12,834 nt of DNA from Desulfotignum sp. (lineage in GTDB: Bacteria; Desulfobacterota; Desulfobacteria; Desulfobacterales; Desulfobacteraceae), in contig JAABRW010000147.1 in NCBI GenBank assembly GCA_011390695.1, positions 1 through 12,834 of the forward strand. The letters run 5' to 3'. Numbering within the stretch: the stretch's first letter is position 1; each line of letters begins with the position of its first letter. Positions 7,414 to 12,834 of the stretch are shown one piece after another. Under the pieces are notes generated by a model. It searched no databases, was not told the DNA's origin, and saw only the letters and a list, made by a program, of their open reading frames with translations. Made by a program: the position numbers and the translations under genes.

Positions 7414-7437
7414 CGTTTACCTAAGGAATTTCCCTTC

Positions 7438-9162
7438 ATGCCCCAGCAGAATGTACCCGTGACCGGGTTTGACAAAATGAACCTGGACCCGGCTGTGTTT
7501 TCATGTCTTGAAAATGTCGGCTATACCACCCCCACCCCTATCCAGATGCTTACCATCCCCCACCTTCTGGCCAAAAAAGATGTTCTGGGTCAAGCCCGGA
7601 CCGGGACAGGCAAAACCGCAGCGTTTGCCCTTCCCCTTTTGTCCCGCATCCGCCTTGATATCCGCCGGCCCCAGGTGCTGGTGCTTACCCCCACAAGAGA
7701 ACTGGCCATCCAGGTGGCAGAAGCATTTACAACCTATGGTCAAAATTTAAAAGGCCTTTCCGTCCTGGCTGTATACGGCGGCCAGAGTTACGGCATTCAG
7801 CTTGGCCGGTTAAAAAAAGGGGTCCACGTGGTGGTGGGAACCCCGGGCCGCCTCATGGATCACATGAAGCGCAACACCATAAACTTTGCAGATCTTTTCT
7901 GCCGGGTGCTGGACGAAGCAGATGAAATGCTGCGCATGGGATTTATTGAAGATGTGGAATGGATTTTGGAGCGCACGCCTGAAAACGTCCAGACCGCGCT
8001 TTTTTCCGCCACCCTGCCAGGCCCGGTCAAAAAAATTGCCGGAAAACATCTCACAATGCCGGAAAACATCCAGGTCCGGCCGGAGGCCTTTGAAACCGAT
8101 GCCATCCGCCAGCAGTTCTGGATGGCCAAAGGGGCCACAAAAGCGCATGCACTGGTGCGCATCCTTTCAGCAGCATCCTTTGACGGGGTCATCGTATTTG
8201 TAAAAACAAAATCATCCACCCTTGATGTGGCCAAAAACCTGGAAAGCAATGGATTCAAGGCAGAAGCCCTGAACGGTGACATGGCCCAGTCCGCCCGGGA
8301 ACAGACTGTGAACCGCCTGAAAAACGGGCGTATCGACATTCTGGTGGCCACGGATGTGGCAGCCAGGGGACTTGATGTGGACCGCATCTCCCATGTCATC
8401 AACTATGATATGCCCGCACAGGTGGATCCCTATATCCACCGTATCGGCCGCACCGGCAGGGCCGGCCGCACCGGAGAGGCTATTTTGTTCACCGGTAGAA
8501 ACGAACGCTGGATGGTACGAAAAATTGAAAAAGCCACCAGACAGCCCATCACGGAAATGCACCTGCCTTCTCCAAAGGCAGTGAACAAAAAGCGTATTGC
8601 CGACTTCCACGACAGCATCAGCAAAACCCTGGAAACCCGGGATCTGGAAACATTTGAATCCCTGGTTGCTTCCTATGCAGAAGCCAATGAATTGCCCATG
8701 GCAAAGGTAGCTGCTGCTCTGGCCAGAATGGCCCATGGGGACACCCCTTTGCTGCTGGCTGCAAAAAAAGACGAAAAAGTGCCTTCTGCCAAAGCAAAAA
8801 CAAAAAAAATTGCTTCTGTGAAAGCTTCTGATGCCTCTTTCAGACCAGTGGCGCACCCTCAAAATCCCGTCTCTGCCCGAAAACCACGTGCTTCTTCTGA
8901 ACCGGTATTTCCTGCACCTTTACGGCCGGGCATGGAAAGATACCGTATCGAGGTAGGGGAGAGCCACGGAATAAAGCCAAAAGATATTGTCGGTGCCATC
9001 GCCAATGAAGCCGGTCTGGAAAGCAAACACATCAAGGACATTAATATTCAGCCCCGGTTTTCCCTGGTGGATCTGCCCGAAGGCATGCCCGGAGAAATTT
9101 TCCGGCTCTTGAAACGCACCTGGGTCCGGTCCCGGCCGATGGCCATATCCAAGTGTGCATAA
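7438..9162 (+). CDS. deaD: DEAD-box ATP-dependent RNA helicase with C-terminal DbpA-like RNA-binding domain
   Basis: This 574-aa helicase carries the DEAD-box motifs in order: Q motif (TPTPIQ, 31-36), Walker A ARTGTGKT (53-60), PTRELA (85-90), TPGR (135-138), VLDEADEML with DEAD at 159-162, SAT (190-192), ATDVAARGLD (304-313) and HRIGRTGRAGRTG (334-346). A basic, Ala/Lys/Pro-rich linker (about 440-495) leads to a C-terminal domain (about 500-570; RYRIEVGESHGIKPKDIVGA) of the DbpA/CsdA RNA-binding type. Such enzymes unwind rRNA and mRNA structures, often in ribosome assembly and at low temperature. AAGGAA lies 9 nt before the ATG. The AT-rich promoter and hairpin leader are compatible with regulation by temperature, which is only an inference. 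A terminator follows. The family is certain; the subtype (DeaD/CsdA versus another DbpA-domain helicase) is less so. Confidence 0.93.
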   Translation: MPQQNVPVTGFDKMNLDPAVFSCLENVGYTTPTPIQMLTIPHLLAKKDVLGQARTGTGKTAAFALPLLSRIRLDIRRPQVLVLTPTRELAIQVAEAFTTYGQNLKGLSVLAVYGGQSYGIQLGRLKKGVHVVVGTPGRLMDHMKRNTINFADLFCRVLDEADEMLRMGFIEDVEWILERTPENVQTALFSATLPGPVKKIAGKHLTMPENIQVRPEAFETDAIRQQFWMAKGATKAHALVRILSAASFDGVIVFVKTKSSTLDVAKNLESNGFKAEALNGDMAQSAREQTVNRLKNGRIDILVATDVAARGLDVDRISHVINYDMPAQVDPYIHRIGRTGRAGRTGEAILFTGRNERWMVRKIEKATRQPITEMHLPSPKAVNKKRIADFHDSISKTLETRDLETFESLVASYAEANELPMAKVAAALARMAHGDTPLLLAAKKDEKVPSAKAKTKKIASVKASDASFRPVAHPQNPVSARKPRASSEPVFPAPLRPGMERYRIEVGESHGIKPKDIVGAIANEAGLESKHIKDINIQPRFSLVDLPEGMPGEIFRLLKRTWVRSRPMAISKCA

Positions 9163-9170
9163 CCCTTAAT

Positions 9171-9202
9171 TCCCGGAAAGAGTGCAGCCGGGATGTTTTT
9201 TA
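9171..9202 (+). terminator. Terminator after the helicase gene
   Basis: TCCCGG (9171-9176) pairs with CCGGGA (9188-9193) around an 11-nt loop and is followed by TGTTTTTTT and, after AAC, a second T-run. It lies just after the helicase stop and before the next gene's ribosome binding site. The short stem suggests partial termination, so read-through into the 121-aa gene is possible. Confidence 0.6.
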
Positions 9203-9228
9203 ACTTTTTTACTTAAAGGAGACCACCC

Positions 9229-9594
9229 ATGAGCGGCAACGGCGGCAGCCCTATCAATATCGACTTTCAAGTGGATAAAAAAAATCTTTACCGTGAAGAA
9301 ACCATCACAGACCTGAAAATTGCCAGTATCCAGAAACTGACACCAGTGCACCCGGACGGATCGGATGACCCCACCCGGGAAACCTTTTTTGTGGGCTCCA
9401 CCCAGCTGGGCACGCCCCATGGCCCTGTACCCATCCAGGCAAAGCTGGAAGCAGACACCCTGGAACAGGCCATGGATGCCTTCCCCCAGGCCATGGAAAC
9501 AGAAACCAAAAAGGTGGTGGAGCAGTTCAAAAAAATGCAGGCAGATCAGAAAAAGCCTTCAGATTCCCGGATCATCATGCCGGGTATGCAATAG
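9229..9594 (+). CDS. Conserved small 'cytoplasmic' protein of unknown function
   Basis: This 121-aa protein has no signal peptide, membrane segment or Cys motif. It begins MSGNGGSPINIDFQVDKKNL, with a Gly-rich N-terminus and then a mixed alpha/beta region (REETITDLKIASIQKLTPV; VGSTQL; GPVPIQAKLEA). It ends in a charged amphipathic helix (about 75-108; METETKKVVEQFKKMQ) and a short tail ending in PGMQ. I recall similar proteins annotated only as 'cytoplasmic protein' in sulfate-reducing deltaproteobacteria; this is memory, not a search. AAAGGAGA lies 6-7 nt before the ATG at 9229. It is 66 nt downstream of the helicase gene, with a short terminator between, so linkage is uncertain. It is followed by a long structured non-coding stretch. 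Confidence 0.8.
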   Translation: MSGNGGSPINIDFQVDKKNLYREETITDLKIASIQKLTPVHPDGSDDPTRETFFVGSTQLGTPHGPVPIQAKLEADTLEQAMDAFPQAMETETKKVVEQFKKMQADQKKPSDSRIIMPGMQ

Positions 9595-9632
9595 GCAATA
9601 AGGAAAAATACCGTGCTTCACTCAAAAAAGAT

Positions 9633-9663
9633 CCGGCTTCCAGGAAGGGGACCTGGAAGCCGG
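9633..9663 (+). terminator. Perfect 12-bp hairpin downstream of the 121-aa gene
   Basis: CCGGCTTCCAGG and CCTGGAAGCCGG form a perfect GC-rich stem around a 7-nt AAGGGGA loop. The nearest T-run (TTTTT, 9679-9683) is 15 nt further on, so it is a terminator only by position. It could instead be part of a structured RNA or a stabilising 3' end. Confidence 0.5.
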
Positions 9664-9705
9664 GGTGCGTCTGGGCGCTTTTTGGAAGGATTTGTTTGGA
9701 GGGAT

Positions 9706-9765
9706 ATGAATGCCCGCCAGACGCGTTTCCTAAGGCCTCAGCCTGGTGGGAGTATTGGGGTTTGA
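9706..9765 (+). CDS. Possible 19-aa leader peptide ORF
   Basis: GGAGGG lies immediately upstream of ATG at 9706, which opens a 19-codon reading frame (MNARQTRFLRPQPGGSIGV) ending in TGA at 9763-9765. A second ATG at 9710, better spaced from the GGAGG, gives only 7 codons. The ribosome binding site lies in the loop of the long-range stem at 9667-9724. There is no homology argument, so this is only a possibility. Confidence 0.2.
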   Translation: MNARQTRFLRPQPGGSIGV

Positions 9766-9839
9766 CATGGGATGGATCTCCTCACACAGGCGTAATGCCA
9801 TATCTACGACAAGCATAAACCGCTGTCAATTCGGGAAAA

Positions 9840-9880
9840 CCCCTATATTCACTAGGGGAAAATACCTACTACTGGTGTAG
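9840..9880. promoter_or_regulatory. Two inverted repeats with 7-nt spacers upstream of the acyl-CoA ligase
   Basis: CCCCTA-N7-TAGGGG (9840-9858) is perfect. CTAC-N7-GTAG (9866-9880) is shorter but has the same spacer length, and the two centres are 24 bp apart. Paired sites about 98-138 bp before the start codon suit binding of a dimeric regulator, perhaps of the LuxR/NarL response-regulator type (inference). No clear -35/-10 pair follows. Confidence 0.45.
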
Positions 9881-9977
9881 TTGAAGGCCCGGAATATGGA
9901 AAAACCACTGTAAAAAAAAGAAGTTGGTGCAAAGACCCCCTGTTTTTGTACAGCCAAAAAAAAATGAAAGATACCCC

Positions 9978-11507
9978 ATGATTAAATCCATGAATATAGC
10001 ATGGTGGGTCCAGCGCTGGGCTGAGCTGACTCCGGAAAAGCCGGCCATTCTTTTCCAGGATGATGTCATCACCTATAAAGACCTAAGCCGCCGATCCGAC
10101 AGAACCGCCTGCTGGCTGCAGTCACTGGGCATTGAAAAAGGGGACCGCGTGGCGGTGATGCTCTACAACTGCCCGGAATTTCTGGATCTGTTTCTGGCCT
10201 GTTCCAGGCTGGGAGCGATATTTGTACCCATCAACTTCAGGATCACGGCCCGGGAACTGGATTTTTTTATCAAAAACTGCCGGCCCCGGCTATTTGTTCA
10301 CGGAAGTGCCTTCACTGATACAGTCAATTCCCTGATGCTGGCAGCGTATCTGCCGCCCCTTATGGTGGCGGTACAGGGCCGGACCGCTGACAGCAGCCGG
10401 ATTTTTGAGCTGGACACTGCGGTTGCCCGGTTTGACGGAAAACGCCCGTTTCTGACCCGCAGCCTCGGGCCGGCAGACCCGGAAGAACCCCAGGTAATCA
10501 TGTATACGTCCGGTACCACGGGCCAGCCCAAAGGGGCGGTACTTTCCCATAGAAAAACTTTTTTCAACTGCCTGAACGCAGATATTTTTTTCAAGCTTCA
10601 TGCCAGTGATATCATGCTGATATTTTTGCCCCTGTTTCATTCCGGGGGTTTATTCATCCAGGCTGCTCCCACGTTTTACAAGGGCGCCACCATGGTGCTC
10701 CATAAAAAATTCGACCCTGAAAAAGTATTCCTGGATATAGAACATTTCAAGGTATCCAAATTTTTGGGCGTGCCCACCGTATTCCGGGAACTGCTCAAAA
10801 TCCCGCCATCCAAGCGGGGGGATCTGTCCTCTTTGCGGGTGTGTGCCGGCGGCGGAGAGCGGCTCACCCAGGATCTGATCCAGGCATGCGCAGATGCGGG
10901 ACTGGCCTTCCGCCAGATCATGGGCCAGACAGAAACCTCCATTCTGTTATGGGCATCGGAAAAAGATCCCTTAAAAAAACCCGGCACTGTAGGGCGGCCT
11001 GTATTCCATGCAGAGGTGGGCATCCTGGATTCCCGGGGCAGGCCTGCTCCCCCGGGACAGATAGGGGAGATCGTGGTGAGAGGATCCATCATGATGAAGG
11101 AATACTGGCAGGATCCGGTGAAAACCGAAGAAACCATAAAAAACGGTTTTCTCCACACAGGAGATCTGGCCTGGATGGATGAAGACGGATTTTTCTTTCT
11201 GGCCGGTCGGGCCGGAGATATGTATATTTCAGGGGGGGAAAACGTGTACCCGGCTGAGGTGGAAAAATTTATCAAGACCCACCCGGATATCCAGGATGTG
11301 GCTATCAAGGGAGAACCCCATGAAATATGGGGAGAGTGCGGACATGCCTTCATCATCCCGGTTCCCGGTGTCTGCCTGACCAAAGCGGATGTTCTGGCAT
11401 TCTGCAGGCAGGGCCTGGCCAAATACAAATGGCCGGCACAGATCTCTTTTCGAGAAGATTTTCCCAGAACCTCTCTTGGCAAGGTACGCAAGGCCGATCT
11501 GCGCTGA
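9978..11507 (+). CDS. Acyl-CoA synthetase (AMP-forming), fatty-acid/aromatic-acid CoA ligase type
   Basis: This 509-aa adenylate-forming enzyme activates a carboxylic acid with ATP and CoA. Visible motifs are the phosphate loop YTSGTTGQPKG (176-186), MGQTET (315-320), HTGDLAWMDEDG (393-404), the hinge and CoA region GRAGDMYISGGENVYPAEVE (410-429), and catalytic Lys502 in RTSLGKVRK near the C-terminus. Length and motifs fit the long-chain acyl-CoA ligase/MenE-like class; the acid (fatty, benzoate-like or other) cannot be read. I chose ATG 9978 (MIKSMNIAWW): the open frame begins at TTG 9924, and ATG 9990 is a third option. Ribosome binding is weak at all three (GAAAGA before 9978). It has no visible operon partner and converges on the DUF6125-like gene. 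Two inverted repeats about 100 bp upstream may bind its regulator. Confidence 0.92.
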   Translation: MIKSMNIAWWVQRWAELTPEKPAILFQDDVITYKDLSRRSDRTACWLQSLGIEKGDRVAVMLYNCPEFLDLFLACSRLGAIFVPINFRITARELDFFIKNCRPRLFVHGSAFTDTVNSLMLAAYLPPLMVAVQGRTADSSRIFELDTAVARFDGKRPFLTRSLGPADPEEPQVIMYTSGTTGQPKGAVLSHRKTFFNCLNADIFFKLHASDIMLIFLPLFHSGGLFIQAAPTFYKGATMVLHKKFDPEKVFLDIEHFKVSKFLGVPTVFRELLKIPPSKRGDLSSLRVCAGGGERLTQDLIQACADAGLAFRQIMGQTETSILLWASEKDPLKKPGTVGRPVFHAEVGILDSRGRPAPPGQIGEIVVRGSIMMKEYWQDPVKTEETIKNGFLHTGDLAWMDEDGFFFLAGRAGDMYISGGENVYPAEVEKFIKTHPDIQDVAIKGEPHEIWGECGHAFIIPVPGVCLTKADVLAFCRQGLAKYKWPAQISFREDFPRTSLGKVRKADLR

Positions 11508-11539
11508 ACAATGTTCCTTCCCGGCAATACCCTGATATA

Positions 11540-11557
11540 ATGGGCTGCCGAGCCCAT
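11540..11557. terminator. Hairpin between converging genes
   Basis: ATGGGCT and AGCCCAT form a perfect 7-bp stem with a GCCG loop, 33 nt after the acyl-CoA ligase stop. There is no T-tract on either side, so it is a weak candidate for a shared transcript end. Confidence 0.4.
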
Positions 11558-11602
11558 ATATGCGCAACCTGTTATCACAGACCTGGTGTCACACCGTGTC
11601 AG

Positions 11603-11630
11603 ATGCAACCGGCATCATGCAACCGACATC
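11603..11630. repeat. 14-bp tandem duplication
   Basis: ATGCAACCGGCATC (11603-11616) is repeated directly as ATGCAACCGACATC (11617-11630) with one mismatch. The second copy reaches into the stop codon of the DUF6125-like gene. It is probably a small slippage duplication; no function is apparent. Confidence 0.6.
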
Positions 11631-12153
11631 AATGATCCAGAGTAAACCGCCATTTGCAGAACAGATCATCCGGATGGGGATCAGGCGGGGCAAATTCGCA
11701 ATGGACCCGGATTCGGTCATCCACCCGGCGGGCAAAGCTTTCAAACTCTTTTTTGTGCATGTGCTTGCACACATATTCGCCCAGCCCCCTTTTCAGCCGG
11801 GCCTCCTGGGCAGGGCAGGAGGGCACTGTGATGATAACCTCATCTGCCTTTTCCCGGATGTCATACCCCACCAGAATACACCAGGGAAACAGTTTCAACG
11901 CATGGACAAAACCTGCCAACCCGGGGTTTTTCCCGGCTTCTGCAAGGGGAAATTTTTCCATCAGATCTTTGGCTGCATACCCGGCCACCGTGTCCCACAC
12001 CTCTTCATTGAGTTTTTCTGCTGTGGCCTGGTCAAATTTCTCCGTAATCCGGATAAACCAGAATGCATCCATGACCCGGTAATTCCAGAGCATAAATTCA
12101 ATATACGCCCTCAATTGTTTCTTATCCATCTCCTTGAACACGGTGAGATCCAT
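11629..12153 (-). CDS. DUF6125-like protein
   Basis: This 174-aa soluble protein resembles the DUF6125 family by its N-terminal helix pair ([17 protein letters not shown], about 17-33) and its C-terminal half. There a Cys-containing [20 protein letters not shown] (111-130) is followed by [19 protein letters not shown] (145-163) and FCKWRFTL. Conserved-looking C113, C129, C152 and C166 and several His residues could bind a metal. The assignment is from memory of the family pattern; no biochemical role is established to my knowledge. I prefer ATG 12153, with GAGGGGG 4-5 nt upstream; ATG 12201 would add a 16-residue basic, Gly/Lys-rich tail ([15 protein letters not shown]) and has only AGG nearby. 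It converges on the acyl-CoA ligase gene and is divergent from the gene at the right edge. Confidence 0.8.
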   Translation of the reverse strand: MDLTVFKEMDKKQLRAYIEFMLWNYRVMDAFWFIRITEKFDQATAEKLNEEVWDTVAGYAAKDLMEKFPLAEAGKNPGLAGFVHALKLFPWCILVGYDIREKADEVIITVPSCPAQEARLKRGLGEYVCKHMHKKEFESFARRVDDRIRVHCEFAPPDPHPDDLFCKWRFTLDH

Positions 12154-12292
12154 TTTTCCCCCTCTGGTTTTTCCCTTTTGGTTGTGGTGCGGTTTTTTCA
12201 TAGCACAAACCTGTGAAATATGCTATGCCTGCCCCCGTTATCCGCACTTGAAAAACCCGATTGTTTAAAAATTTTGTAAAAGGAAGCATGTT

Positions 12293-12834
12293 ATGCCCCT
12301 GTCCTTTGCATCTATTTCCCATGGCCCTGTGGCTTTTGGATTTTTCAATATTGAATCAGACATGCTGCTGCTGGAACAATATTTTTTCTTCTGTGATGAT
12401 TTTTGTACCTGGATGATGCAGCTGGCAGAACAGAGCGCGCCCGCACCCCTGAACTGTGAAATTTTTCACATACAAAATCCGAAGGATGCAGGAGATCTGA
12501 TGGGTGCCATTCACGGCATACGGTTCACCGGATTCATCGGCAGCGTCTATAAGCAGTTTCCCTTTCCGGATGATCCGGCCCGGTTCAAACAAAACCCTGA
12601 GGGGCACAAAACCAGAGAAAAAATAACAGCACAGATCACTGCTTTTGCCCGAAAAAAAATTGTCACCGCAGGATTTGATGAATCAGAAAATTTCCGGTTC
12701 GGTTCTTATGGATTTTCCCTGCCGGTCTTCCATGAACTGATCAGATATGTATGGCAGGGAGGATATCCCCGATGGAAAGATGATATCCGGCCGGCCTGTG
12801 TCACTGCCATGGCAGCCCGGATACAAAAAACCGA
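12293..12834 (+). CDS. Unrecognised protein, N-terminal 180 residues (runs off the window)
   Basis: An open frame with no stop runs from ATG 12293 to the edge. AAGGAA lies 8 nt before this ATG; the ATG at 12288 is in another frame that I did not support. The protein starts MPLSFASISHGPVAFGFFNI and continues with MLLLEQYFFFCDDFCTWM (about 24-41), a short segment that is hydrophobic but acidic and so unlikely to be a membrane helix. A mixed alpha/beta region follows, with repeated aromatic residues (FTGFIGSVYKQFPFP) and FGSYGFSLPVFHELIRYVWQ near 145-164. There is no signal peptide and no motif I can name. Codon use matches the neighbours. It is divergent from the DUF6125-like gene across about 140 nt. 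Function unknown. Confidence 0.75.
   Translation, partial: MPLSFASISHGPVAFGFFNIESDMLLLEQYFFFCDDFCTWMMQLAEQSAPAPLNCEIFHIQNPKDAGDLMGAIHGIRFTGFIGSVYKQFPFPDDPARFKQNPEGHKTREKITAQITAFARKKIVTAGFDESENFRFGSYGFSLPVFHELIRYVWQGGYPRWKDDIRPACVTAMAARIQKT

Larger units (their letters stand above)
9595..9977 (+). other. 383-nt non-coding region with strong predicted RNA structure
   Basis: No gene-length ORF fits here. From left to right it holds a perfect 12-bp hairpin (9633-9663), a long-range 8-bp stem (9667-9674 with 9717-9724), a short ORF with a Shine-Dalgarno sequence (9706-9765), two inverted repeats (9840-9858 and 9866-9880), and the A-rich leader of the acyl-CoA ligase gene. Eleven GGA trinucleotides occur between 9602 and 9776 on the plus strand, one in the apical loop of the first hairpin and four in the loop of the second. 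It may combine a 3' UTR or small RNA with the ligase promoter region. Confidence 0.5.

Noticed and set aside
9762..9800. TTGACA at 9762-9767 as a -35 of the acyl-CoA ligase promoter
   Set aside because: No -10-like hexamer occurs 16-18 nt downstream.
10676..11608. 310-codon minus-strand frame opposite the acyl-CoA ligase
   Set aside because: It overlaps the ligase motifs on the other strand and its translation is rich in Ser, Pro and Arg without any domain; it is a shadow.
11560..12216. 218-codon plus-strand frame opposite the DUF6125-like gene
   Set aside because: The minus strand has the family pattern and a ribosome binding site; the plus frame shows neither.
1..12834. Defence island, CRISPR array, toxin-antitoxin pair or mobile element
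   Set aside because: I saw no repeat-spacer pattern, transposase, integrase, terminal repeats or toxin-antitoxin-like overlapping pair; the small Cys-rich genes have good individual starts but no toxin features.

Overview
The window looks like chromosomal DNA of a Gram-negative, probably sulfate-reducing deltaproteobacterium of the Desulfobacteraceae type. This is an inference from protein content (a DUF6125-like protein, a small protein of a kind I associate with that group, an AsmA-like envelope protein, an AMP-forming acyl-CoA ligase), from moderate GC content, and from AGGAGG-type ribosome binding sites. I see no rRNA, tRNA, CRISPR array, insertion sequence or phage gene.

Layout from left to right. 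Positions 1-380 (minus) hold the N-terminal part of an FAD-dependent oxidoreductase that leaves the window. A short hydrophobic coding remnant (about 488-592, plus) may be the end of a lost membrane transporter. Next comes a minus-strand pair, a 986-aa AsmA-family protein followed 27 nt later by an AP-endonuclease-2-like TIM-barrel protein, with a good sigma70-type promoter before the AsmA gene (4428-4456). A LOG-family nucleotide 5'-monophosphate phosphoribohydrolase-like gene (4542-5432, minus) is divergent from a solitary type 2 argC (5657-6601, plus). A perfect 17-bp hairpin (6638-6675) separates argC from two converging small Cys-rich genes on the minus strand (78 aa, then 76 aa). The 76-aa protein is three exact 25-residue C-x2-C-x10-C-x-P repeats.

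Divergent from the Cys-rich pair is a DEAD-box RNA helicase with a C-terminal DbpA-like domain (7438-9162), preceded by an AT-rich promoter and a leader hairpin. It is followed by a terminator and a 121-aa conserved 'cytoplasmic' protein (9229-9594). A 383-nt non-coding stretch (9595-9977) carries a perfect 12-bp stem, a second long-range stem, eleven GGA trinucleotides within 180 nt, a 19-codon ORF with a Shine-Dalgarno sequence, and two inverted repeats with matching 7-nt spacers. It leads into an acyl-CoA synthetase gene (9978-11507), which converges on a DUF6125-like gene (11629-12153, minus). The window ends inside an unrecognised plus-strand gene (12293-12834+).

Most genes are housekeeping or metabolic singletons rather than one pathway. 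No clear new multi-gene system is visible. The best leads are the 9595-9977 non-coding region, the Cys-rich pair facing the helicase gene, and the unrecognised right-end gene.
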